In this document: one piece after another, positions 10,279 through 22,967 of the stretch | How positions within the stretch are numbered: the first letter of the stretch is position 1 | How the letters are laid out: every line of letters begins with the position of its first letter | Source of the DNA: Parvularia atlantis | Lineage: Eukaryota; Opisthokonta; Rotosphaerida | Length of the DNA stretch: 43,899 nt | NCBI GenBank assembly: GCA_943704415.1 | Contig: CALSCO010000864.1 | Coordinates: forward strand, 1 to 43,899 | Reading direction: 5' to 3' | Program-made: the position numbers and the translations under genes | The notes under the pieces: model-generated | What the model was told of the DNA's origin: nothing | The model's input: only the letters and a program-made list of their open reading frames with translations | The model's database searches: none

Positions 10279-11675
10279 ATGTCGCGCTGGGCACGCGGCG
10301 GCGTGCTCGCGCTGCTGCTGCTGCTGCTGCTGCTGGGCGCGCTGGCCGTCGCCGTGCTGCTGGCGGGCGCGTGGGGCGGCGAGCTGGCGCGGATCGACGC
10401 AGCCGTGGCCAGGGCGTCGCCGCGGCACGTAGAGGCGGCGCAAGATGCGCCGTGCGCGCCACCGTGGTGGGAGGAGGCGTACGCGCTGCCCGGGCGCGGC
10501 AACGAGACGGCGGCGGCGACGACGTGCGTGCGGCGGGCGATGCGCTGTGAGCAGTGGCGATGCGGCTGACCCGATGGCGCCGCCGCAGCGAGCCCGTCAA
10601 GAACATTGTCCTGTTCAAGACGCACAAGACCGGCTCGACCACGCTCGCCGCGCTCGTCTTCCGCTTCGGGGCGCAGCACGGCCTGCAGTTCTACCTGACG
10701 CGGCACTACCACTACATCTACCCCTTTGCCGAGCACGCCGTCCTGCCCGTCGTCAACATCTCGATCTACCACCACCGCTCCAACCAGATGTCCACGCGCG
10801 ACTACGCCCGCTGGTACCTCAAGATCGCGCCCAAGGCCGAGCTCATCACGATCCTGCGCGAGCCCTACGCCCGCGCCCTCTCTGACTTCTTCTTCTTCGT
10901 CCAGCCCGACCACCCGGGCTCGACGCTCGAGGGCTTCCTGCGCAACACGACCCACCCGCTCCGCCCGTACATGCACCTCATGACGACCGACCTCGGCATC
11001 CGGCACGAGGACCACCTCAACATGTTCTTCCAGCACTGGCACACGTACTTCTCGCACATCCTCATCACCGAGCGCTTCGACGAGGTGCGCAAGCGCGCGC
11101 ATGCACAGCAGCGCTCACCGTGCTCACGCATGCACCAGTCGCTCGTGCTCCTCAGGCGCAAGTTCCGCTGGCGCCTCGAGGACGTCGTGTACATGAAGCT
11201 GCTCGAGACGTGCAAGCAGGCCGCGCGCCAGTGGGACAAGCTCAAGGTGACCTGCCCGCAGAAGAAGGAGCATCTCGACGACGAGACGCTGCGCCTGCTC
11301 ACAGACCTGATCCAGCTCGACATCCGCCTGTACGACTTTGCCCACCGCCGGCTCGACGCGGAGTTGGCCGCGCAGCCGCCCGACTTCTGGGACGAGGTCG
11401 TGCAGTTCCGGGAGATGCAGCGGCGTCTCAACCGCATGTGCTCGCTGCCCTGGCTCACGCTGCAGCAGGCCTGCGACAAGTACGCGGCGCACTGCCGCCT
11501 GTTTTCGATGACCGACCTTGATGTGCGTCGGCACGCCGTGTGCGCGCTTTGTGCTCACGCCCGCGCGCAGTACGAGCGCGTGATCATCGACCACAAGGGC
11601 AACCTCTCCGCGCCCGACGTGCACAGGGCCATGCTCGCCGACTCGGACTGCGCCCTTGACCCTGACACGAGCTAG
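10279..11675 (+). CDS. Galactose-3-O-sulfotransferase family (Gal3ST-like), Golgi type II enzyme
   Basis: Enzymes of this family move sulfate from PAPS to galactose or related residues on glycolipids and glycoproteins in the Golgi. The ATG at 10279 starts MSRWARGGV followed by a 24-residue Leu/Ala/Val membrane anchor. An intron (GTGCGTGCGG...CGCCGCAG, about 10526-10589) joins the stem to EPVKNIVLFKTHKTGSTTL, whose KTHKTGSTT is the 5'-phosphosulfate-binding loop. ITILREPYARALSDFFFF carries the 3'-phosphate-binding Arg/Ser segment. Two further introns (about 11091-11148, joining ERFDE to SLVLLRRKFRW, and about 11523-11570) and the block WDEVVQFREMQRRLNR lead to the TAG at 11673-11675. The spliced length (about 310-320 aa) is somewhat shorter than animal Gal3STs. 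The exact acceptor is unknown; the neighbouring GT49 suggests a shared glycan. Confidence 0.85.
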
Positions 11676-11726
11676 CGCTCGCTGCCCCGCCCCGCTGCTG
11701 CATCTCTTGTTTCATACAGGCAATCG

Positions 11727-14052
11727 TCACCCATGCGCGCCCTCGTAAAACAGCATGTAGGCCTGCGTGCTCTGCACCGTCGCCGCGTCCACGCTCCGCA
11801 CGTCCTCGTCCGAGCACCGCACCCAGCTCGACCGCCGCTCAAAGCTCTGCGCCGCACATCAGCTCAAGCGCGCACGCACCTCACGCGCGAGACCACGCAC
11901 CCTGTCCACGTCGGCCAGGTCGACCGAGCCCATGTCGGCGCCGTCTGCTGCGTCGTCCCGCGGCACGCGCCGGTACGTCACAAAGTGGCCCGAGCTCGCC
12001 CCGCCCAGGTGCTCGATCACGGCCATCAGTTGGAACAGGCCCGCACTGTCGCCAGCGCCGCCCGCCGCCGACGCAGCCGACCCGCCCACCAGGCCACCGC
12101 CCAGCTGCGCAAGCGGCCGTCCTGCCGCTGCTGCGGGTGCCGCGCCGCCCGCCCGCATCGCCGCCGCCGCCGCCACCATGATGCCCTTCGACCGCATGCC
12201 GCCCGGCCGGGCCCACCCGCCGCTCGGCGCGCGCAGCGAGCGCAGGTCGAGCACGAACGGGAACGAGACGTGCGCCTGGTTCTTCCACTGGTCGCCGAAG
12301 CGCGACGTGTACGTGAGCCGGCCGAGGTGGATGCACAGGTCTGCGGCACACGTCAGCGCCCCGAGCAAGCAAGCACACCGCATCGCACCGCGAGGCAGGC
12401 GCAGCGCCGACGTCATGCGCACTGTCCCAGTGCTGATCACGCGGCAGAGCGGAAACTGCGCGCCACGCGCTCAGCACGCCGCGCACACACCGCGCACACA
12501 CCGCGACACGCACGCGCGGCAGGTGAGCTAGATGGTCCTCAAAGCGGTCGTACTCGTTGCCCGACAGGACCGCGGTCAGCTCGCGCACGAAGCGCTCCGT
12601 CTCGGCGATGTGTGCGCGCGTGCGTCTCAGTGCGCGGTCTTGCGACGTGACGCTCCGTCCCCCGGGCTTCGCTCCGCCGTCCGCCGGCGCGGCGACTTGG
12701 CCACCAGCCGGCCCGGCGTCCACGTCCGCGTCCGCTGCAACTGCTGCTGCCGACTCCCGCTCCGCCTGCGTCTGCGTCTGCGTCTGCCGCAGCAGCTTGA
12801 GGTCGGCGAGGCGCTCGCGGGCCGCGGTGAGCGACGCGCCGGCCGAGCAGCGTGGGCACTGGAAGTCGGAGATGGTCTCGGGGTCGAAGAAGCGCATGAT
12901 CAGCTCGCGCAGCTCGAGCGCCTCCTCCTGCCGCGCCGTGAGCTGCTTGCGCCCGCGGCCGCAGCGACCAGCTCACGCACCGTCACGGGCAGCGCCAGCG
13001 TGAGCGAGTTGATCCACACGAGCCGCACGGGCGAGCTGTAGCCGCAGTCGCGGCAGCGCACGGTCGTGCCGAGCAGCCCCTCGAGCGGCAGGGCCTGCTT
13101 CACCATCGCGAACGCACGCCCAGGCAGCGGCAGGCACCGCGGGCCGCGTCCGGGCGTCGACGGCGACGCTGCATCGGGCGCTGTGCACGAGCAATGAGTG
13201 CGGCGCCGTGACGAGCACAGTCGATGATCAGAACGCACCAGGCACGAGGGCATCGGCGAGCGACGGCGGGCGCGCGACCGCGGCGGTCTCCTCGCGCAGC
13301 TTGGTCGCGACGGCCTGGTACATCTCGTACGCGTCCTGCTGCGTGTTGGCCAGCACGCGGTCGGCGCCGACGAGGCTGCGGACGAACGCGGCCGGCTCGA
13401 TGGCGCGCGGCGCGTCGAGCGGCTCGTTGAGCTCGTTGCAGATGTCCTCCAGCGCTGAAACGCGCCGTCGCATGCGTGTCGCAGGTGTGTCGCGGACATG
13501 TCGCGGACGCGGCGGTGTGGCGCGCGCGCGCCGTCAGCAGGTCTGGCGCCACCCACGTGTGCGGCGCGCACCTGCGCACAGCTCGGCGTGGGCCGGGAAG
13601 GAGGCGACGCGTCGCCGCCGCGCGGTCAGCTCGCCCAGGACCGGGAGGGCGGCGAGGGCCTGCAGCACGGCGTTGAGGAAGCAGTGGTTGCCCGGGTTGA
13701 CCAGGCCCGGTGGCAGGCGGCGGTGGCGGCGCGGCGTCGTCACCGACAGCGCGCGTGGCACTGCCTTGGCGCCGCCGCCGCCGCCGCTGCTGCCGGTCAG
13801 CGCGCTCGCGAAAGACGCGGCCGCGAACGATGCGGCCGCAAACGACGGCGGCGCCCAGCTCACGGCCGCCGGCGACGCCGCGCCCGCCGGCACGCGGTGC
13901 AGCGACGCGCCGAGGTCGCCCAACCGCGCCGTCATTTCGAATGCGGTCGCGCACTTGCCAGCATGCCCGCGGTCCGTGCGCGGGTCCCGCTCATGGCCTG
14001 CGCGCGTCTCAGGCACCTTCGCCAGCGTCACGCTGAGCAATGTCTCCGCCAT
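11727..14052 (-). CDS. Ubiquitin-specific protease (USP/UBP, peptidase C19), USP30/Ubp1-like
   Basis: This protein should remove ubiquitin from substrates. The ATG at 14052 starts MAETLLSVTLAKVPETR; an Ala/Ser/Gly-rich leader precedes the Cys box GLVNPGNHCFLNAVLQALAA. Splicing of about six introns gives TQQDAYEMYQAV, PLEGLLGTTVRCRDCGYSSP and DFQCPRCSAG (a split CxxC...CxxC zinc site typical of the fingers subdomain), then DLCIHLGRLTYTSRFGDQWK with NQAHVSFPFVLDL, the His box GHFVTYRRVP, and SSWVRCSDEDVRSVDAATV with TQAYMLFYE just before the TGA at 11727-11729. All catalytic elements are present. The Cys box has GNHC where most USPs have GNTC. The GLVNxGN Cys-box context and the GYSSPVR block resemble mitochondrial USP30 and fungal Ubp1/Ubp16, but no N-terminal membrane anchor is obvious. 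The chain is enlarged by Ala/Gly-rich inserts. Confidence 0.9.
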
Positions 14053-14112
14053 TGCCCTTCGTCCTCAGCTCTAGGTCTAGCGATCTACACACAGCAGCTC
14101 TCAGGTCGGGCG

Positions 14113-17100
14113 TCAGCGAGCAGACACCGGCACGCTGATAGCGGCGCCAGGCACCGACGGCGCGCCCGGCCAGCTCGCGTGCGCCACGCCCACCGGCAGC
14201 CGCGCCGCGTCGTGGTGCGCCACGTCGACCACGTCGCCGCTGAGCGCGAGCAGGCCGTACGCGTGGTTCTTCTGCACGTTCTCGCTCAGCACGAGCAGCT
14301 CGGTCGCGAACGAGATGAGGGCGTTGCCGCCGCGGCTTCGCACGTTCGCCCGCGCCACCGCCATCGCCTCGAGCAGGAACGCCTGCATGAACGCGGTTGA
14401 CCCGCCGCCCTCATGCAGCGCCTGCGTCTCTTTGACCAAGAATAGCTCAAGCCGGTCGCGGTAGCTTTCGATCACCGCCCCGGGCACCTCGTGCAGCGGC
14501 GTCACCTCGACGTACATTGGCGACGCCACGGCGCGCTGCGGCGTGCGTGCTGCGCCCTCGCCCGCGTCTGCCGGCCCCCGCGCCATTCAGGTCAGCGCGC
14601 ACGCTCACACATGCAGTACCTGCCGCGCACCGTCCATGTCAAACACGTCCTCGACGTCGCGCGCGCCGTCGTCCTCCGCGGGCGGCGGGATCTCGCGCGG
14701 GATTAGCACGGTCGCCGTCAGCAGCACAACGACATCGTTGTCGCGCGGCAGGGCCGTCTGCGCGCACTTGGTCAGCGCTCGACACGGTCAAACCCACACG
14801 CGCACCTGGAACGTCAGGCCAGCGACCACGCACGGCTGCCGCCCACGCAGCAGGAACACGAGCTCGTCCTGCATGCGCCGGAAGATGGACGCGAGCTGCC
14901 GGCTCGGGTGGTGCTCGGGCGAGCGGATGGCGGCGCGCTTGGCGAGCGTGGCGAGGTGCGCCGAGACGTAGTGCACCGTCCGGCCCTCGCCCAAGAGGCC
15001 TAGGTCGGTCGTCGTGTGCAGCTGACACGCGGTCTAAATGCGCGAGCGCGTGTCAGGCCAGAGCGCATGCCGCCACCACACGCGCACCGTGCGCTCCGGG
15101 TCGAGCAGGACCGCAAACATGTCCTCGTCCGCGTCGTCGTCCACGTTGACCACAAAGTTGAACCGCGCGTCCTCGCCGTCTGTCTCGTCCACCACCGTGC
15201 CCATCAGCGTCGACGCCCCAGCCGAGGTTGACCGGTGCATCACGCCGCCGCTGACCGAGTCGGACCGCTCCGTCCGCCCGAGCGCCGCCGCCCCACCCGA
15301 CAGCTCCGTCATGAACGTGCGCTCGGTCGCCACCGACGGCTGGTACGGCCGCACACCCTGTGAGACGATGATCGTCGCGGGCAGGCGCGCGGGGGACGCG
15401 GCCGTCGCGCCGGAGTCGTCGCCCGCGTCGCCGTCCGAGTCGCTGTCCTGCGAGCTGACGCGTGCCAAGGCCGCCTTGGCCGTCTCCATCGCGCGCTGGT
15501 TCTGCGTGTTACCACAGCGTGTCAGTACCCGTATCAGCCATACGCCGCCACTGGGCGCGCCTTCTCGGACGTCTCGCGGATGCGCTTGTACACCTCGATG
15601 AGGTGCTGGTCCTCGAGGTCCTTGACCTGCCGCCGCTGCACGATCGACAGCGCCTTGGGCGAGACGAGGGCGCGCAGGTGCACCGCGGTGCCCGTGGCCT
15701 GCGTGTACGGCAATCGATCAGCTCCGCAGCCGGGAGGGAAAGCGCGCGCGCGCGTGCGCACCTCTGCCGTCACAAGCAGGTCGCCCACGGTCACGCGCAC
15801 GCGCAGATCAAAAATCGCGTTGAGCCCTTTGACCTTGAGCTTGTACAACAGCTGCTTGTACAGGTCGTTGTCTGAAGCCGTGCGAGCGCGTGAGCATGCG
15901 CGCAGCCGGGGCACACGCAGAGCGCGCACCGATGAACGGGAGCATGTCGCTGATCTGCGTCGCGTTGTTCTCGCCCTCCTTGCGCTTCTTTGACCGGCAG
16001 ATGTGCGCCTCGATCAGCGTGCTGCCGCCGACCGTCTGTGCGCGCGTGCGCCTCAGCGACTAGAGGTGACAAATAGCGCACGGGCGCACCTCGAGCTCTG
16101 GCAAGGGCGCGAGCGTCGTCAGCACCACCTCAGGCACGTAGTGCTTGTTGCACGACGCGCACAGGTTGAGCTCCATCGGGTAGATTGACTCCTGTAGCGG
16201 CGTCAGCGGTGTGCACTCGCATGCACGTGAGCAGATGGTGGCGCACCACGCGGAACGACGGCGGGATGTGCAGGCAGGCGCACGAGTGCTTGATGCGCCG
16301 CGTCGTGCGCGACGCATTGCGCGCCCGGATCGCCATGTGTTCCATCGCGCCCGTGATCGACTGCCGGCGCGCCGCAGCTGACGCGCTCGTGCTGCTGGGG
16401 CCCGCCCCACCGGCGCTGCCTCCTCCCTCGACGCCGGCTTCATCGTCGCCGTCGCTGCCGCTGTCGTCGCGGAACTCGACCATCGGCGCACGCCGCCCGC
16501 CCGCGCTCTGCAGCGTCACCGCCGTCCCCTGCGCCGACAGCACACACACGTCCTCGTTGATTGTGAGCAGCTCCGTGTAGCCGACGATTTGGTCACAGCC
16601 GTAGAACTGCGCACGGCGGGCGGCGGCGTGAGCACGAGCGGGCTGCAGCAGGCAGGGCACGCGGCGCACCCCGGCGTGCGAGCGGATTTCCTGGCGCAGC
16701 TCGCGCCACCACGCATCCTGGACGTCCTGGCCCTCGCCTGGCGCCTGACGCATTCGCACCTTCAGCACTGGCACAGCGCCGCGCGCTCGTCGCACACGCA
16801 CCAACAGCTTGACAGACCGCGCCGCGACCGAGCCGCCGATGCGCACAATCTCGCCCGGGCGGAACGCCTTGAGAGTGTACAGCGGGCGCTCCTGCGACTT
16901 GTTGGCTGGGCCGAGGCGGCGGAGGAGGCGCTGCAAGGACGCGGGCGTCAGCCCACGAGCGGTCGCAGCGGCCGAGCGCACGGCCGCACCGAGGGGTTGT
17001 CGGGCGTGGACGCGTTGCCGCCGTCGTTTCCCTCGTTGCCGGCGAGCGCGGCGAGGTCGATCGCCTGGCCGGCCGATGTCTGGCAGGCGCGCGCGGGCCG

Positions 17101-18183
17101 TGTGAGCGCCATGCGCCGCAGCGTTCGCAGGCGGCCGCACCGAGTACACGCCGTAGTCGCTGCCGGTGTAGCTCGTCGACAGCACGCCGACGGCGTCGTC
17201 GTCGCCCGTGCCGTCCGTCGCGCGCTCGTCGGCCGGATCGGCGAGGGTGCAGGCCGTGCCGATGGCGCGCGCGATGATCTGGCCCGCCTTGCTCTCAAGG
17301 TCGAACGAGACGAGGTAGCCGAGCACGGCGTTGCCGCCCTGCGGTGTGCGCGTGCGCGAGCCCGGTCAGCGCAGCGGCCGCGAACGCGCACGCAGCGAAG
17401 ACACAGGGCCGCACCATCTCGCGGACCTTGCGCCCGACGAGGCGGCGGATCTCGCCCGCGAGCTCGATGAACGTGCGCTGGCGCTGCTCGTTGGAGAAGC
17501 GCGACGAGCGGAAGTTGTCGCTCCAGTGGTACTCGGGGTCGTCCGACTGAACCAGCTCCTCGACAAAGCCGAGGAGGCGCACGAGGTGCTGCTGGCCCTC
17601 GGGGAAGGTCGTGCACGAGAAGAACTGGACGCCAGCGGACGACTCCTTGAACGGGTTGGCGTTGTCGATGTAGTCGAGCTTGACGCCGACGTAGAGCTCG
17701 CCGCGCGCACCCCTGCCGCGGCGTGGCGCCATCGGCCGTGAGCGGCGGTAGTGCGCGGCTCAGGAAAGGCGCGCACTTGAGCGTGTCGTAGATTGGGAAC
17801 CAGCCGGCGATCTCGCGCACGACCGGGAGGGTCACGAGCGGGTTGAGATCGACGTAGACGACGCCGACCGAGTCGTTGCGCGTGACCTGGTCGTAGTCGT
17901 ACACCTGGCGATGGCGCCAGTCAGCGCATCGACGCGCACGCGGCTGCTGCTGCTCGCGCGCCTTGAACTCGAGCGGCTCCTTCTGCACGAGGCTGTCGTC
18001 GTTGACGTTGAACCGGAAGTCGGCGTTCCAGACCGGGTTGAGCGTCTTGCGCGCGACCTTGGTGCGCTGCTCGTCCTGCTCGGCAAAGTGCACCTCGACG
18101 AATGCGTCGGTCAGCTGCGAGATCGTGTCCATGATCGGCAGCCCGCGCGCCTCGACCACGCGGACTTTGATCGTGCACGGCAT
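14113..18183 (-). CDS. C2CD5: C2CD5 (CDP138) homolog, C2-domain membrane-traffic protein
   Basis: In mammals C2CD5 is a calcium- and lipid-binding C2 protein needed for insulin-driven fusion of GLUT4 vesicles. The ATG at 18183 begins MPCTIKVRVVEARGLPIMD; the C2 domain covers about the first 120 residues, with Asp-rich loops IMDTISQLTDAF and DYDQVTRNDSVG, so calcium binding is plausible. Family blocks then appear in order across more than ten short introns: GWFPIYDTLK, GELYVGVKLDYIDNANPFKE, GFVEELVQSDDPEYHWSDNF, FSNEQRQRTFIELAGEI, GNAVLGYLVSFDLESKAGQI, RAIGTACTLADP, FRPGEIVRIGGSVAARSVKLL, DAWWRELRQEIRSHAG, LCASCNKHYVPEVVLTTLAP (zinc-ribbon-like cysteines) and LYKLKVKGLNAIFDLRVRVT. The C-terminal block VTPLHEVPGAVIESYRDRLE through NVRSRGGNALISFATELLVL and LSGDVV matches the end of animal C2CD5. 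The same frame is open upstream to 18321, which I treat as 5' leader. Confidence 0.93.
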
Positions 18184-18400
18184 GGTCGCGGACGGCGGAC
18201 GGGCGGGCGGACGGGCGCACAGGCTGTGGACAGCGAGCAAGCGGCCGATGTGCACGCGCCTGATCAATGACGCCTCGAATGTCGACCTCACTGGGCCGAG
18301 CGATTCGTCCATGATCTGCACACACCACGAGAGAGCAACAGAGGGGAGGGCAACACGTGCAAGGGGGAGGGGGAGGGAAATCAGGCCATGGTGGCGTTCA

Positions 18401-20628
<2,228 letters not shown>

Positions 20629-20711
20629 CCATTGTATGTTGCACAGCACGTGAACCGTGAGACACACACTTTCACACACGGCGCTGTCACTGTCGTTGCG
20701 AACTGGCGCCA

Positions 20712-20936
20712 AAGGTCGACGTGATCGACGCCGTGATGTAGAGCTTCGTGCAGTCGCCGGCCTGGGAGCTGGAGCACCGCGCCGAGGTCGGTCACGACGG
20801 GACGACGTTCGTGGCGGCCGTGCAGGAGCTGTGGCACGGGTCGTGGCCGGCCGGGCAGCAGCAGGCGACGCTGCCGGACGGGGCCGGCCTGCTCGCGATC
20901 ACGCTCTTCAGCGACAAGACGGAGGCGCGCACATGT
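20712..20936 (+). mobile_element. Degraded fragment resembling a Plavaka/CxC-type DNA transposase
   Basis: A short coding-like stretch reads SPAWELEHRAEVGHDG, then ELWHGSWPAGQQQ and TLPDGAGLLAITLFSDKTE. The last part resembles the LPxGAxxxPVIxxSDKT motif of the large transposase-like proteins of fungal Plavaka elements. The upstream part (KVDVIDAVM then SFVQSPAWELEHR) also fits, but it is interrupted by a stop codon (739-741), and after SDKTE the similarity ends at once. It looks like a small relic of a DNA transposon with no terminal repeats visible. The assignment rests on one short motif. Confidence 0.4.
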
Positions 20937-21423
20937 GGGCCGGCCTCAAGACTGCGCTGTCCACGGCGCGTGAGAGCAAGCCTTCCGCTCTCCCCCACCT
21001 GCCGCCAAGCCGAGATGGCCGCCACTCGCCGCAGCAAGGGGCAAGCAGCCTGCGAGCGACGTGTTGCACGTCGCCCGCCGTGTGCGCCGGCGCGCTGGCC
21101 GCGCTCAAGTGTCGCGAAGCTGAGGGTGCTCGGGGAAATGAAAAGTCGCCGTAAGTTCCAGTTCGCGAGGTGCGCCGACAAAGACGCAAAGAGCAAAAAT
21201 TGAAGTTGCACGTCCCTGCGCCCCAGCCGCCGTTCGCCGCCCTCGAGCGGCCGAGTTGAGGTCCTCCGCTGCAGCACATTTGGCCTGCTGATGATGGCGA
21301 GCCGCGTTCGCTCGCCGTCGTCCCGGCGCGTCCGTCCGTCCGTTGTTGCACTGTCCAGCACGGGAGCACGGCGGAGGCACGTCCACCGCCGTCAAAGCAC
21401 CGCGCTCGAGCGCCTCGAGCCGT
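20937..21423. other. Gene-poor spacer downstream of the borate transporter
   Basis: Nothing recognisable is coded here on either strand. The stretch around 21110-21300 is visibly less GC-rich (for example gaaatgaaaagtcgccgtaa and gcaaaaattgaagttgcacg) than the genes around it. It probably holds the 3' untranslated region of the minus-strand transporter gene and decayed repeat sequence. Confidence 0.4.
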
Positions 21424-22932
21424 TCAACGCCGCGCTCGAGAAAGTGCACGCGCAGCGTCATCTCGGCCAGGAGGTCGTGCTGCTGCTTGAGCCTGCCTCA
21501 CAGCTGCACCCGCGCGAAGCAGCGCGATGAAGACCGGGAAGGAGATGCCGGCGGGGGTGTAGGTGATGCCGAAGATGAGCGCGACCATGCACAGCTGCAC
21601 GAGCGTGAAGGCCGTGCGCGGCCAGCGGGCAGCGCGCGCGTACGGCCGGTGCAGGTCGACGAGGGCCGGGTCGGTGAAGAGGAGCAGCGTGCGCTCGTAC
21701 AGCTGGTTGCCGACGAACGATGTAAAGCCGAGGTAGAGAAACACGCCTGCGAGCACGCCGTTGGGGATCCAGCTCATGAGGAACAGGAAGGGCGGAGCGA
21801 GGGTGACGCCGATGAGCAGCGACTGGCCCAGCGCCGACAGCCGCGTCTCGCACACGCCCAGCCAGAGCTCCTTCGTGCCGCGCCCTTGCGGCACCTCCTT
21901 GATCTTGGCGAGCGCGCGCACGTGCAGTGGCGCCTGCGGGATGAGCCCGTGCGTCGGCGGCAGGCCGAGCAGGCCCGTCAGGAGCAGGCCCAGCCCCACC
22001 ACAAAAAAGTCCCAGTTGAACGCGGCCGGCTTGCGCAGGTTGAACTCGGGCTTCTGCGTCAGGAGCGACGAGATGTTGTGGTCGAAGAAGAGCAGGATCG
22101 TGAGGATAAGGGCCGGCAGAATCGCCGCAAACACCGCCCAGACGGGCATATCCCAGAAGGGCGCCAGCCACGCGCGCTCAGCCGTCGGCTGGAATGTGTC
22201 TGGGAGCCGGAGGCGCGAGATGGGCGCGTCGCGGAAGCGCGGGAGGAACTGCAGCGCCGTGAAGACGATGATAACCGCGGCCGCGCCATAGTCGGCCACG
22301 AGCGCGCGCACGCCCTTGGAGAAGAGCACCCACGAGCGCGCGGCGAAGAGCGCCATGGCCACGAGGAATGTGCCGAGGCCGAGCAGGAGCGCGAGCAGGG
22401 CGGCGTCGAGCGGGCGCGTGTTGAAGTCGGCCACGAACGCCAGAACCGCGTTCTCCACGAACACGACGGCGATGAGCACGCCAAAGACTTCCTCCGAGAA
22501 GCGCGTGACGACGCGCACTAGGCCACACGCGTTGGTCGTGGCCAGCACAAAGTGCATCAGCGCGGCCCAGAGCGAGATCCAGAACAGCCATCCGAGAAAG
22601 TCGAGGCCGAGCCGCGCGCTGATCTCGTACAGGGTCGCGCAGAAGATGCTGATCGGTCCCGTAACGCCGACGATCACGAGCGGCTGGCCAAAGAGCACAG
22701 CCGCGAGCACGCCGCAGACGGCGTCCGACAGCAGCACCTCGATCACGCCCATCCGGCCCTCGGTGCGGTCGTCGATGTATGCGCCGAGGGTGATGGCCGG
22801 GAAGATGCTGATGAAGAAGACGAACAGCGACGCCGACAGCACCTTCTTGTTCGTCAGCCCCGCGCGCCAGTCGTCGGCGTAGAGCGGCGCGCGGCCGCGC
22901 AGGTCGTCGGCGATGCCGCCAAAGATCCGCAT
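21424..22932 (-). CDS. BOR1: Borate/anion exporter, SLC4-like Bor1 family
   Basis: Bor1 proteins of yeast and plants export borate across the plasma membrane and belong to the SLC4 anion-exchanger fold. The ATG at 22932 starts MRIFGGIADDLRGRAPLYAD, matching the (G)IxxDLxGRxxxYxxDW opening. The reading frame is uninterrupted for 502 residues with 11-13 hydrophobic segments. Family motifs include YIDDRTEGRMGVIEVLLSDA, FGQPLVIVGVTGPISIFCAT, FSEEVFGVLIAVVFVENAVL, FFDHNISSLLTQKPEFNLRK, the conserved LGLPPTHGLIPQAPLHVRAL and VCETRLSALGQSLLIGVTL, and FLYLGFTSFVGNQLYERTLL. The last 35 residues after SFPVFIALLR are low complexity, so the exact C-terminus is uncertain and an unrecognised terminal intron is possible. 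The start lies 35 bp from that of ATP11 on the other strand. Confidence 0.9.
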   Translation of the reverse strand: MRIFGGIADDLRGRAPLYADDWRAGLTNKKVLSASLFVFFISIFPAITLGAYIDDRTEGRMGVIEVLLSDAVCGVLAAVLFGQPLVIVGVTGPISIFCATLYEISARLGLDFLGWLFWISLWAALMHFVLATTNACGLVRVVTRFSEEVFGVLIAVVFVENAVLAFVADFNTRPLDAALLALLLGLGTFLVAMALFAARSWVLFSKGVRALVADYGAAAVIIVFTALQFLPRFRDAPISRLRLPDTFQPTAERAWLAPFWDMPVWAVFAAILPALILTILLFFDHNISSLLTQKPEFNLRKPAAFNWDFFVVGLGLLLTGLLGLPPTHGLIPQAPLHVRALAKIKEVPQGRGTKELWLGVCETRLSALGQSLLIGVTLAPPFLFLMSWIPNGVLAGVFLYLGFTSFVGNQLYERTLLLFTDPALVDLHRPYARAARWPRTAFTLVQLCMVALIFGITYTPAGISFPVFIALLRAGAAVRQAQAAARPPGRDDAARALSRARR

Positions 22933-22967
22933 CTGTCACGATTGTTCGAGTGAGCCAGGCGACTGTC

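Noticed and set aside
18184-18321. Upstream in-frame extension of C2CD5
   Set aside because: Family members begin at the strand equivalent to MPCTIKVRVVEARGLP; the upstream residues look like leader sequence.
22950-22967. GTG start for ATP11
   Set aside because: A nuclear gene should use ATG; MMAAARIGLVSAARGG at 22968 already gives a good targeting sequence.
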